A model generated the notes under the pieces. It was not told the DNA's origin, did no database searches, and saw nothing but the letters and a program-made list of their open reading frames with translations. Positions 1 through 8,087 of a DNA stretch of 64,000 nt are shown here, piece by piece. Source of the stretch: Streptomyces sp. CC208A (lineage in GTDB: Bacteria; Actinomycetota; Actinomycetes; Streptomycetales; Streptomycetaceae); contig NZ_JASCXN010000012.1 of NCBI RefSeq assembly GCF_030010625.1, forward strand, positions 1 through 64,000, given 5' to 3'. A program made the translations under genes and the position numbers. Positions within the stretch are counted from its first letter, which is position 1. Each line of letters starts with the position of its first letter.

Positions 1-300
1 CCTGCGTTACAGACCCTGGAGCACGGGCGTCCTGAGTAGATCAGATCCTCCAAGCCGGCCCACCCGAAAAGACAGACGGCCAGCGCGGCGTGTTCCGTAG
101 GGTCCGGCAGCTCCCACTGATTGCCGTACGAGCGGAACCCGGCCTCCTCGCTCCGCTCGACAAAAAGGGCACCGCGAGCGTCAGGGTGCAACGCCAATAC
201 ACTGGCGCCTTCGGGCGTATCGAGAACTGCCAGGTGGCTGCCCACCTCCTCTACTCTCCCTCGGCCGGGCACGCTGCCATCGTTGATGTAAGGAGTGCGG
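1..300. other. Left edge with no assignable gene
   Basis: No convincing coding region is seen on either strand. The first 39 bases can be read in frame 1 as 12 codons followed by TAG, so they could be the tail of a gene that begins outside the window, but nothing confirms this. The right end carries the ribosome-binding site of the next gene (AGGAG at 291-295). Confidence 0.3.
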
Positions 301-936
301 ATGGGCGTAATGGGGGTCTGGGTGGTCGGAGCGGTAGCGGACGATCGGATTGAGGAAGCGCGTCGCCGATTCCCCGACGCTGCAGGCGTCCACGGCACGT
401 GGCCGATGTCGTCCGCCGACATGAGCCAGTGGTGCGAGCCTCTTGCGCCCGAGGAATTGCTCGACGGGACATCCGAGCAGGCGGCGCGCATTGACGAAAT
501 CGTGCGCTTCGCCGACGCGGTCCACAGAGTCCGGAATGACGAGACCGAGGTGGACGAGTTTCAGGACTACCTGCTTCACGCGGTCCCACAGCAGGAGAGC
601 AAGGGCATGTTCTGCTCTGCCGTACCCAGGGGCGACGGCGGGGCGGCGCTCATGTGGGGGCTTGGCCGCGACACGGCACTCCGAATCCCAGGTTGCTGCG
701 GGGAGTTCCTGTTCGATGCCGCCCAAGTAAGTGCCGCGCTCCCCGCGGCCGAGCAAGCGCTCCTCCTTCCCCCGCCGCGTCGGGCCCGTGTGACCGCCCG
801 CATACGGATGTGGCTGGACGAGATGGCGGACGACCCGAACTGCGACATCGACGAGTTGATCGACGGCCCCCTTCGGGTGCTGCGTTACGCGGCGCGCACG
901 GGAGTGGGCGCAGTCGGGCTAACTCTTTGGTACTAA
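301..936 (+). CDS. Hypothetical protein, 211 aa
   Basis: I do not recognise this family. The protein is acidic and soluble, with no signal peptide and no membrane segment. Visible features are an N-terminal hydrophobic stretch (MGVMGVWVVGAV), a Trp-rich segment near residues 30-45, and a Cys pair (PGCCGE) near residue 140. ATG at 301 is preferred over an in-frame GTG at 295 because AGGAG lies five bases upstream of the ATG. It stands alone next to a decayed insertion element, which suggests a poorly conserved accessory locus. Codon use is ordinary Streptomyces, so a real gene is likely although no function can be offered. Confidence 0.6.
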   Translation: MGVMGVWVVGAVADDRIEEARRRFPDAAGVHGTWPMSSADMSQWCEPLAPEELLDGTSEQAARIDEIVRFADAVHRVRNDETEVDEFQDYLLHAVPQQESKGMFCSAVPRGDGGAALMWGLGRDTALRIPGCCGEFLFDAAQVSAALPAAEQALLLPPPRRARVTARIRMWLDEMADDPNCDIDELIDGPLRVLRYAARTGVGAVGLTLWY

Positions 937-998
937 CAGGAACTCATGGAGGCCGTGGTCCCTGCTGACAAGATCACGCTCTATAGATGGAGTACTAG

Positions 999-2226
999 CC
1001 TCGATCTTTCGTGACGGTCCGTCGGTTTGCCCGGCGGACCGCTTCGGCTGTTCGGGCTGGCGGCGGGCAGGCTGATCACCCGGCTGTCGCGTCGGGCGGG
1101 CGCCGGGTTCCACTGCTCCGGGCATGGGCGGCTTGTCGGGATGGGACGTCGCTGCTGGTCAGCCGGGGTTCGGCAGCGTCTGCAGGCGGTCGAAGGCGGC
1201 GGTGATGACGTGGGTCCAGGGCCAGTGGCGGGCGATGCGGAGCCAACGGCGGCGTGCGGTCGTGACGAGTTGGGCAGCGGCGGAGAACAGTCGCAGGCGC
1301 TTGGGCTCCCGACACCGGACCTCGCTCGTGAGCGCGAGCATCGGCATCCAGGCGAGCAGGTCGAGTGCGAGCTGGACGATCTCCAGCCAGATCCGGTTCT
1401 GGGCGGCGTCGTTCCTTGCGGACGATCAGCCGCATGCCAATCGGCCAGCCCTTCAGGACGCCGTCGGCGAGCTCGGCGATCCAGGCGCCGTCGCGCACGT
1501 CGCCGTCGGGTTCGACGGCTGGCGTCCAGGCCGAGGCCGGGACCTGCAGGGCGGCCTGGTCGACGGCGTCTGTGATGACCATCCCGACCGAGTAGGACAG
1601 CCACCGGCCGCGCCGGGTGAGCCAGTTGAGGAACTCGTGGGTGCCGCCGGTGGAGTCGGTGCGGATCAAGGGCCGCCGCCCGCGCCGGTGCTGCTTCGGG
1701 AGCTGGGCCGGCGCCTGCCGGGCGACGGCGATGCGGTCGCTCACGGTGTTGCTGCCCGCGCTCCCGGGCCGCAGCAGGCCCGCGACAGGCTCGCCGGTGC
1801 CTTCGCGGTCGTGGTCGATGAATGTGATCAGCGGATGGTGGCCGAAGGTCTTCTTTCAGGTCGCGGCGGTGTCCTGCTTCTCGGAGTGCGCCTGGACCAG
1901 CATGCTGTCGATGTCCACGATCACCTCGCCGCCCGCGGCGAGGGTGTCGACCCGCCGGGAAACCGTCAGGTCGGATGCGACCAGTCCGAACACGGCAGGC
2001 TCGGCCTGCGGCATCGCCACATCCGACAGGCAGTCGCCGCCGACAACGCGGCGTCAGGCCGATCCGGCGAGCAGCCTCCACCAGCAGCACACCGCCGGCC
2101 TGCGAGACCGCCCCCGCACCGTCGCCCCGGACGCGGACACGCGGATACAACCCACTGCAGGGCAGAGGCGCTCTCTCTGTTTCTTTGATCAAGACCCGGA
2201 CAGTCCCGCGCGTGAAAACCCGAGAC
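999..2226 (-). mobile_element. Decayed IS1380-family insertion sequence
   Basis: The transposase relic lies between two poorly matched terminal sequences: CCTCGATCTTTCGTG at about 999-1013, and a copy in inverted orientation at about 2206-2226 that reads TCTCGGGTTTTCACG on the other strand. They agree in the CTCG start and the TTTC core. No matching four-base target duplication is seen on the flanks. At about 1.2 kb the element is shorter than intact IS1380 elements, consistent with internal deletions. It is very unlikely to move by itself. Confidence 0.55.
1159..2192 (-). pseudogene. IS1380-family transposase remnant (frameshifted, internally deleted)
   Basis: Pieces of a DDE-type IS1380 transposase are readable in at least three frames on the minus strand. 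The N-terminal piece has GAGAVSQAGGVLLVEA. A middle piece has VDIDSMLVQAHSEKQD and TFGHHPL. The best-preserved piece (about 1330-1744) has RTDSTGGTHEFLNWL and GRWLSYSVGMVITDA, where RTDS carries a catalytic Asp. The C-terminal piece ends in HWPWTHVI and LPNPG with a stop at 1159. Segments between these pieces are missing relative to the family, so deletions as well as frameshifts have occurred. Not functional. Confidence 0.75.
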
Positions 2227-2243
2227 CGGTTCCCGCCTGGGAA

Positions 2244-2759
2244 TCAACGACCGTTCAGTGGCGTGGGACAGGTCTGGACGTCCAGAACCATCGTGTCCGA
2301 GTTGCCGCTGCGCCCGACTCGGGTGAAGCCGAAGGCGGTGTAGAGGTGCACGGCGGGGTTGCCGTCCTCGACGCTCAGGCTGAGTCGAGCGACCGGGGTC
2401 GGTCCCTCAGCGGCGACCTGGATCAGCGCCTCCAGCAGGGCCCGGCCGTGCCCCCGGCCGCGGTGTTCGGGCAACACGCCGAGGGTGAGCTCGGGAATGT
2501 CCGGAGCGACGTAGCCGTATCCGGGCTCACTCTCGGGGAGTTGCCGCGCCCAGGCCGCACCGATCGGTTCGCCCGTGTCGGTCTCTGCGATGACCCCGAA
2601 GTCGTCCCTGCGGGGCCAGCCGACGAGGTAGCGCGCGGCCTGCGGCTCAGCGGCGAGCTGCTGGGCGGTGAACCGCTGCTCACCGTTCCAGTCGTATGCC
2701 TCCAGCAGGATGCGCCAGAGGAAGTCGGCGTCGCCGGCGACGGCGGGGCGGACGGACAT
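2244..2759 (-). CDS. GNAT family N-acetyltransferase
   Basis: A 171-residue acetyltransferase of the GNAT fold, which moves an acetyl group from acetyl-CoA to an amine. The central V-x-P-E-H-R-G-R-G-H-G-R-A-L segment is the pyrophosphate-binding motif A (Q/R-x-x-G-x-G/A), and the C-terminal AVHLYTAFGFTRVG is the usual GNAT closing strand-helix. The ATG at 2759 (MSVRPA) is chosen because the family begins here; an upstream extension would be Pro/Arg-rich and unlike a GNAT. The substrate cannot be told from sequence. It stands alone, downstream of the insertion-element relic. Confidence 0.82.
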   Translation of the reverse strand: MSVRPAVAGDADFLWRILLEAYDWNGEQRFTAQQLAAEPQAARYLVGWPRRDDFGVIAETDTGEPIGAAWARQLPESEPGYGYVAPDIPELTLGVLPEHRGRGHGRALLEALIQVAAEGPTPVARLSLSVEDGNPAVHLYTAFGFTRVGRSGNSDTMVLDVQTCPTPLNGR

Positions 2760-3218
2760 CGACAGCCTTCGGGTCGGGGGCGGTGCGGGCCGACCGACGA
2801 TAGGTCCCCATCTGCAGATCGGCAAGGAGTTTTGCCGCGCGACGCCTGCAGCACCGTTCGGGGCCACCGAAGAAGACCCGGAACCTCCCGGAGCCTGCTC
2901 GACCGACGATCACCCGCCACTTGTCTTCACCCCAGGAATGCCCAATCGCACCAGGCCAAAAGCGCTTCGGGACATGCCGGCCATGCTCAGGCGCGCGGGC
3001 TCATGAAAGCGCGAGGCCAGCCGACTGCGGGCCTGCCCTGCTGGGCGGGCAGGGCTGCTAGGGGTTCCTACGGGACTCGTCCGGGGCCTTTCGTGGCAGG
3101 CGGGAGCGGCTTTCCGCAGGTCACCTGGGCCCTCAGTTCGGCCCCGGTGGTCCCGGTCGGCAGGCACACGTCGGAGGCGTAGTCCTCATCGCAGAACACC
3201 AGGTCAAGAAAGGACCCC
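2760..3218. other. Intergenic region, 459 bp, with a hairpin
   Basis: I see no credible gene. An inverted repeat at 3035-3055 (GCCCTGC, seven-base loop, GCAGGGC) could act as a terminator or be incidental. The right end carries the ribosome-binding site (AAAGGA near 3208) of the following gene. Confidence 0.4.
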
Positions 3219-3675
3219 ATGAGTCTTGACCTCTTCGTGGTCCGGTTCGAGAACGGTGAGCCGGCGCCGCTGGACATGAGTGCCGCGCACGAGGTCCTCG
3301 GCCCCTATGTGGTGGCGCGGGACCCCGGGATGGACTTCCTGCTGGTACGTACGGCGGAGGAAGAGGAAGCAGGGGGTGTACTTCAGCGGCCCGGCCGGCA
3401 TCACCTTCAACCGTTGCGAAGGGGGCGGGATCATGGACCTCCTGGCCCTCCTGCTGCATCGGCTGGATGCCGTGCTCGTCGTCCCGGGTGGGCCGACCGT
3501 GATCCAGCGGGACGAGGACCGCAGGCTGCTGCCCGACTCCCTCAGGGGCGCGTGGCCTGTCGTCGTGGGCCGTACCGGTGTGGAGATCTGCCGGGCGATC
3601 CGGGGGCCTGAACGAACGGGTGAGGGGCTTACTCCATCGTCGGCGGCTCGCCGACGCGGGTTCGGACGTCGATGA
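3219..3675 (+). pseudogene. Conserved hypothetical protein, frameshifted in a G5 run
   Basis: The first frame starts at ATG 3219 with MSLDLFVVRFENGEPAP and is sensible to about VRTAEEEEA. The continuation, beginning VYFSGPAGITFNRCEGGGIMD, lies in the +1 frame and runs to GVEICRAIRG. The switch falls at the five-G run 3372-3376; removing one G would give a continuous protein of roughly 130-150 residues. The family is not recognised. Either the gene carries a one-base insertion or the sequence has a homopolymer error. Its 3' end overlaps the convergent VOC gene. Confidence 0.6.
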
Positions 3676-4426
3676 CCGCGAAGGGGGCGCCCTGGGGGTC
3701 GAGGAGGGCGGCGAAGCGGCCGAAAGGGCTGTCCTGCGGGCCGAAGACCTTGCGGCCGCCGGCGCGTTCGGCTGCCGCGACCGCCAGGTCGCAGTTGTCG
3801 ACGGCGAAGTAGACCTGGATGTAGGACGGGATCTCCGGGGGGAAGTCCTCCGGGGGCATCCGCATCCGGCCCAGGACCGGATCGGCGCCGAGGTCGAAGA
3901 CCTTGTAGTCCATTCCCTCGCCGACCATCTTCTTGGTGCGGTAGCCGAAGACCTCCGTGAAGAAGGCGTCGGTCTTCTCCGGTTCCCGGGTGAAGATCTC
4001 GGCCCACACGAACGAGCCGGACTCCCCTTCGAGTTCGAAGCCCTCGTGGATGCCGGCCTGCCAGAGGCCGAACACCACCCCGGCCGGGTCCCGGGCGATG
4101 CACATCGAGCCGAAGTCGCCGACCTTCATCGGCTCCGTCAGGAGCGTGCCGCCCGCCGCCCTGATCTTCTCCGCCGTGGCGGCGACGTCGTCCGAGGCGA
4201 GGTAGAGGCACCAGGCCGACTGCGGCGGGGTGTCGCCGCCGGGCATGGGCGGGACGACGGCCGCGACCGCCTTCCCGTTCCTGTACGCCTGGGTGTAGTT
4301 GCCGAACTCCGTCGACGCCTCGCCGAAGGTCCAGCCCAGCACGTCGTCGTAGAACGTCTTGGCGCCCTCGGAGTCGGTGAACATCGCGTCGGTCCAGACC
4401 GGGGTGCCCTCGGGTCGTGCGGCCAT
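3629..4426 (-). CDS. VOC family protein, two glyoxalase-like domains
   Basis: A 265-residue cytosolic protein made of two vicinal-oxygen-chelate domains. The first (residues about 5-120) opens with GTPVWTDAMFTDSEGAKTFY and ends at RDPAGVVFGLWQ. The second (about 135-260) opens with SFVWAEIFTREPEKTDAFF and ends near DPQGAPFAVIDV. This layout is usual in Streptomyces proteins called glyoxalase/bleomycin-resistance-like. The metal-ligand positions are weak, so a catalytic role is not assured. ATG 4426 is chosen; the longer in-frame extension is not family-like. It lies just downstream of, and co-directional with, the Nudix gene. Confidence 0.82.
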   Translation of the reverse strand: MAARPEGTPVWTDAMFTDSEGAKTFYDDVLGWTFGEASTEFGNYTQAYRNGKAVAAVVPPMPGGDTPPQSAWCLYLASDDVAATAEKIRAAGGTLLTEPMKVGDFGSMCIARDPAGVVFGLWQAGIHEGFELEGESGSFVWAEIFTREPEKTDAFFTEVFGYRTKKMVGEGMDYKVFDLGADPVLGRMRMPPEDFPPEIPSYIQVYFAVDNCDLAVAAAERAGGRKVFGPQDSPFGRFAALLDPQGAPFAVIDVRTRVGEPPTME

Positions 4427-4478
4427 GACGTGACTCTCGCTTCCGATCGATGAGGTTTTACGTGGCTCGTGGCCCACG

Positions 4479-5000
4479 CTAGCCACGAGCCGCCCGTCCC
4501 GCGCGGCGGAGCGCGTACCGGTGGAACGGCGCCTCCGGTACGGCGAGCTCGGGCCGCCACGCCCTGAGGACCTGGGCGGAGGGCAGGAAGAGGGCTGTCG
4601 GCAGCTCCTCGGGGGAGGTCCACTCCCAGCGCTCGATCTTCTCCGGTTCGGCCACCGCCGGGGTCCCGGAGAACGCCCGCACCACCGTCGCCGCCGTCAT
4701 CCGGGTCAGCTCGGAGGAGGTCACGGTGTCCAGGAGCAGTCCGACGACCTCGACGGACCCCGGGTCCGTGACGAGCGTCGTCTCCTCGGCCAGCTCACGC
4801 GCCGCCGCCTCCTCGATCGACTCGCCCGGCTCCACCCCGCCGCCCGGCAGCTCCCACACCCCCGACCGGTCGAGGCCGAGCAGCACCCGGCCCCGTCCGT
4901 CGAGGACCACGATCCCGGCGCCCAGCGCGGCACTCGGTACGGGCGGGCGGGTGTTGCGCGAGGCGGCGGCGGGATCGGGGGCGTACCTGTCGGTGGTCAT
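4479..5000 (-). CDS. NUDIX hydrolase
   Basis: A 173-residue Nudix enzyme that would hydrolyse a nucleoside diphosphate linked to another moiety. The Nudix box is clear: GGGVEPGESIEEAAARELAE followed by ET, matching G-x5-E-x7-R-E-U-x-E-E; the Gly near the end of the classical box is a Thr here. A short acidic tail region (EPEKIERWEW) and a proline after it match housecleaning-type Nudix proteins. Substrate unknown. The gene is followed by the VOC gene after about 50 bp and could share its transcript. Confidence 0.88.
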   Translation of the reverse strand: MTTDRYAPDPAAASRNTRPPVPSAALGAGIVVLDGRGRVLLGLDRSGVWELPGGGVEPGESIEEAAARELAEETTLVTDPGSVEVVGLLLDTVTSSELTRMTAATVVRAFSGTPAVAEPEKIERWEWTSPEELPTALFLPSAQVLRAWRPELAVPEAPFHRYALRRAGRAARG

Positions 5001-5034
5001 GTGCCCTGTCTACCAGCCGCCGCCGACACCGGGG

Positions 5035-5991
5035 TCAGGCCGTGGCCGCCGGGGGGACCACGGCCACCGGGCAGGTCGCGTGGTGCAGGACCGCGTGGGC
5101 CACCGAGCCCACCAGGAGCTCCGCGATCCGGTGCCGGTGGTGCCGGCCCACGACCAGCAGCGCCGCCTCCTCGGAGGCGTCCACCAGCAGGCCCGCCGCG
5201 TCCCCCGGCTCCACCGTCCGTACCAGCTCCACCGACGGCCACCGCTCGGCGAAGGGCCGCAGCCGCGTCTCCTGCTCCCGCCGGGCCTCGGCGAGCAGAT
5301 CCTCGGCGTCGTCCGCGAGCGGCAGCGGCGGAGGCACCTGCAGGGCGGGGGAGGGCGCCGCGGCCAGCGCCGCGGGGTTCGGCGGCAGCCGCAGCACGGT
5401 CATCGCCTCCAGGGGTACGCCGCGCTGCCCGGCCGTCTCGAAGGCGAAGTCCACCGCCTCGTCGGGGGTCTCCTCCGGGTGCAGGCCGAGCAGGACCCGC
5501 CCGGCCTTCGGGCCGCTGTCCAGGGACGCGGTCCGTGCCTCGTGGGGGACCACCACCAGCGGGCAGGGCGAGCGGGCGGCCAGCGACCGGCCGGTGGAAC
5601 CGAGCAGCAGACTGGCGAAACCGCCGCGCCCGCGCGAACCCGTCACCAGCAGCCGCGCGCCCCGCGCCACGGCCGGCAACGCTTCGGTGACGGCCCCGTC
5701 CAGCGACTCGTACCGCACCGGCACGGCGGGGCCCCGGTCCTCCACCACGGTCCGCACCGCGTTCAGGACGGTGTCCGGCAGCTCCGGGTCGCCGCCCAGC
5801 GAGGCGATCCGGGCGGCGCCCAGCTGGAGGGCCTCGGAGCGGACGTGCGCCACGACGACCGGCGCGTCCATCACCTCCGCCGTGCCCAGCGCCCAGGACA
5901 GGGCGCGCAGGCTGTGCTCGGAGCCGTCGACGGCGGCGACGACGGGCCGGTCGGCCGTCTTGTGCGTGAGCTCGTGCGTGGGGTCGTTCAT
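5035..5991 (-). CDS. Universal stress protein, tandem UspA domains
   Basis: A 318-residue protein of two UspA domains, roughly residues 15-150 and 160-315. The first domain has the ATP-binding signature V-T-G-S-R-G-R-G-G-F followed by GSTGRSLAARSPCPLVVVP, close to G-2x-G-9x-G-(S/T). The second keeps the fold (VVGRHHRHRIAELLVGS, then CPVAVVPP) but its glycine pattern is degenerate, so it may not bind ATP. Such proteins act in stress adaptation in the cytosol and are often induced by hypoxia or starvation in actinobacteria. Confidence 0.9.
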   Translation of the reverse strand: MNDPTHELTHKTADRPVVAAVDGSEHSLRALSWALGTAEVMDAPVVVAHVRSEALQLGAARIASLGGDPELPDTVLNAVRTVVEDRGPAVPVRYESLDGAVTEALPAVARGARLLVTGSRGRGGFASLLLGSTGRSLAARSPCPLVVVPHEARTASLDSGPKAGRVLLGLHPEETPDEAVDFAFETAGQRGVPLEAMTVLRLPPNPAALAAAPSPALQVPPPLPLADDAEDLLAEARREQETRLRPFAERWPSVELVRTVEPGDAAGLLVDASEEAALLVVGRHHRHRIAELLVGSVAHAVLHHATCPVAVVPPAATA

Positions 5992-6031
5992 GAGGGAATG
6001 CCTCCCTCGTCCGGCGCCGCGCCACGCCGAT

Positions 6032-6051
6032 GGGGCCGGGGTTTTGGCCCC
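6032..6051 (-). terminator. Hairpin downstream of the DUF5997 gene
   Basis: GGGGCC, an eight-base loop (GGGGTTTT) and GGCCCC, starting about 20 bp past the DUF5997 stop codon. It lacks a U-tract in the direction of transcription, so the call is tentative. Confidence 0.35.
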
Positions 6052-6071
6052 TACGGGCTCTTACGGGAGGG

Positions 6072-6482
6072 TCAGGCGTCCTGCTCGCGGGCGGCCTGCT
6101 CGGCCGCGCGCTGGGCGTCGCGCTCCTTGAGGCGCGCGTTCTCCTTGCGGACCTCGGCCTGGATGGCGCGCTCCTTGACCAGCCACTCCGGGGCCTCGGC
6201 CTTCAGGGCCTCGATCTGCTCGGTGGTCAGCGCCTCGGTGATCCCGCCGCGGGCGAGACCGGAGATGGAGACGCCGAGCTTGGCCGCGACCACGGGGCGC
6301 GGGTGCGGGCCCTTCTGCCGCAGCTCCTTCAGCCAGGCCGGCGGGTTCGCCTGGAGTTCGTTCAGCTCGGAGCGGGAGACCACGCCCTCCCGGAACTCGG
6401 CGGGGGTGGCCTCGAGGTACACACCCAGCTTCTTGGCCGCGGTGGCCGGCTTCATCGTCTGGGTGTTCTGGTACGACGTCAT
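6072..6482 (-). CDS. DUF5997 family protein
   Basis: A 136-residue cytosolic protein matching the actinobacterial DUF5997 family: MTSYQNTQTMKPATAAKKLG at the start, then PAEFREGVVSRSELNELQ and HPRPVVAAKLGVSISGLARG. The C-terminal 40 residues are Glu/Arg/Ala-rich and probably form a long helix. The KLGVSISGLARGGI segment has the look of a small helix-turn-helix, but this is my inference. It is divergent from a LysR-type effector-domain gene across about 100 bp. That pairing is, to my knowledge, common in Streptomyces, which hints at a shared function. Confidence 0.85.
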   Translation of the reverse strand: MTSYQNTQTMKPATAAKKLGVYLEATPAEFREGVVSRSELNELQANPPAWLKELRQKGPHPRPVVAAKLGVSISGLARGGITEALTTEQIEALKAEAPEWLVKERAIQAEVRKENARLKERDAQRAAEQAAREQDA

Positions 6483-6584
6483 GGGGTCCAGGGTATCGAG
6501 GACCCGGGCCTCCTCCGACCACGGCCGCCCTCCCACCTGCGCCGACGGGCCGACGGGCGGCCCGCCCGCGGGTAGTCTTGCGGA

Positions 6585-7394
6585 GTGACAGACTCCCCGC
6601 CGCCCCCCGCCCCGGACGCCCCGTCCTTCCGGCTCGCCTACGTGCCCGGCGTGACGCCCTCGAAGTGGGTGCGGATCTGGGGGCAGCGGCTGCCCGACGT
6701 CCCCCTCACCCTCGTCCAGGTCACGCCCGGCGAGTCCTTCGGCGCGCTCCGGGACGGGGCCGCGGACGCCGCGCTGCTGCGGCTGCCGGTCGACGGCGAG
6801 GACCTGAGCGCGATCCCGCTGTACGAGGAGACGACCGTGGTGGTCGTGCCCAAGGACCACCTCTTCGCCGCCGCCGAGGAGCTGACCCCGGAGGACCTGG
6901 CCGAGGAGCTGGTGCTGCACCCGCTCGACGACACCCTCGACTGGGAGGCGCCGCCCGGCCGGCCCGCCTTCCAGCGGCCGGAGACCACCGCCGACGCGAT
7001 CGAGCTGGTCGCCGCCGGGGTCGGCGTGCTCGTCGTCCCGCAGTCGCTGGCCCGCCTGCACCACCGCAAGGACCTCACCTACCGCACGATCACCGGCGTC
7101 CCCCAGTCCCGGGTGGCGCTCTCCTGGCCGAAGGCGGAGGAGGCCCCCGACCTGGTGGAGGAGTTCATCGGGATCGTCCGGGGCCGGACCGTCAACAGCA
7201 CCCGGGGCCGGCGGGCGGAGGCCCAGAAGGGCCGGAAGACCGCCGGGACGTCCGCGGCACCCGTGAAGAAGACCGCAGGAGCCGCGAAGAAGGCGACGAA
7301 GGCCACCGGCGCGAAGCCCGCACGGTCCGCGAAGCCCGCCCGGGGCAAGGGCGGCACCGCCGGGCGCGGCGGGAAGCCCCGCCGCCGCTCCTGA
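6585..7394 (+). CDS. LysR substrate-binding-domain protein lacking the HTH
   Basis: A 269-residue protein. Residues about 10-205 match the periplasmic-binding-like effector domain of LysR regulators: FRLAYVPGVTPSKWVRIWGQ, LPVDGEDLSAIPLYEE, VVVVPKDHLF, ELVAAGVGVLVVPQSLARL. No DNA-binding helix-turn-helix precedes it. The last 60 residues are Lys/Ala/Pro-rich (KKTAGAAKKATKATG), like histone-H1-type tails, and could give non-specific DNA binding. Start GTG 6585. It is divergent from the DUF5997 gene and shares its upstream region, so co-regulation is likely. Confidence 0.85.
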   Translation: MTDSPPPPAPDAPSFRLAYVPGVTPSKWVRIWGQRLPDVPLTLVQVTPGESFGALRDGAADAALLRLPVDGEDLSAIPLYEETTVVVVPKDHLFAAAEELTPEDLAEELVLHPLDDTLDWEAPPGRPAFQRPETTADAIELVAAGVGVLVVPQSLARLHHRKDLTYRTITGVPQSRVALSWPKAEEAPDLVEEFIGIVRGRTVNSTRGRRAEAQKGRKTAGTSAAPVKKTAGAAKKATKATGAKPARSAKPARGKGGTAGRGGKPRRRS

Positions 7395-7429
7395 GGGACC
7401 CCCTCGGCATACTCCTCCTGTCGATCAAG

Positions 7430-7447
7430 AGCCCACCCCAGTGGGCT
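7430..7447 (+). terminator. Hairpin after the LysR-domain gene
   Basis: AGCCCAC, a four-base loop, GTGGGCT, about 35 bp past the stop and before the next gene's ribosome-binding site. Probable terminator without a U-tract. Confidence 0.4.
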
Positions 7448-7466
7448 GCGAGAACAGGAGAAGTCT

Positions 7467-8045
7467 TTGGCCGCCAGTTTCAGGACCGTGATCGAGGTGG
7501 CGCCCGCCCACCTCGACGAGGCCCGGTCGATGGACCGGGTCTTCCAGGAGGCGATCGCCCCCGCCACCGTCAACTTCGACTTCGAGGCCATCCGCGAGGC
7601 GGCCGCCGCCGTCCCGGACAGCACCGTCGTCCGGATGGTGCGCGGCTGGGGGCTCAAGGAGCACGCGCCGCTGCTCGTCATGGTGCTCTCGCTGAAGGAG
7701 GCCGTCCGGCAGGCGCTGCCGGCCGCGTGCGCGGAGGCGGGTTTCTGGGAGACCGTGGAGCGGGAGCTGGTCGCCGCCTTCACCGGCCTCGGTGAGCAGC
7801 TCGGACAGCCCGGTCTGTCCTTCTACGAGGAGTCCGGGCAGCGCACCCGCTACTACCGGGACCTCTTCTTCGCCCTCCAGGACGAGGGTGCGGGCGACGC
7901 CCTCCACGCGCTCGCGTTCTGCGTGGACGTCACCGTCGACCTGCCGAAGGAACAGGTCCTCGGGCTCGCTCTGACGGACACGGCGCCGTTCGCCGTCGGG
8001 CTGAACGCGATCGTGCTGCGCCGCCCGCTGCCCGTCACGGCCTGA
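7467..8045 (+). CDS. Cyt-like (delta-endotoxin CytB family) pore-forming protein
   Basis: A 192-residue protein resembling Cyt insecticidal delta-endotoxins of Bacillus thuringiensis and the fungal volvatoxin. It shares the order IEVAPAHLDEA, FQEAIAPATVNFDFEAIREA, then YYRDLFFALQD, VDVTVDLPKEQVL and LTDTAPFAVGLNAIVL, which corresponds to the Cyt beta-strand hairpin region. Cyt proteins insert into lipid membranes. There is no signal peptide. The start is TTG 7467, with AGGAG (7457-7461) five bases upstream. It lies between genes of unrelated function. The family call rests on remembered motifs; whether it is cytolytic here is unknown. Confidence 0.72.
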   Translation: MAASFRTVIEVAPAHLDEARSMDRVFQEAIAPATVNFDFEAIREAAAAVPDSTVVRMVRGWGLKEHAPLLVMVLSLKEAVRQALPAACAEAGFWETVERELVAAFTGLGEQLGQPGLSFYEESGQRTRYYRDLFFALQDEGAGDALHALAFCVDVTVDLPKEQVLGLALTDTAPFAVGLNAIVLRRPLPVTA

Positions 8046-8087
8046 TCCCGGCCCCACCCCGCCGGCCCGCCGTCCCGGGCCGGACCC

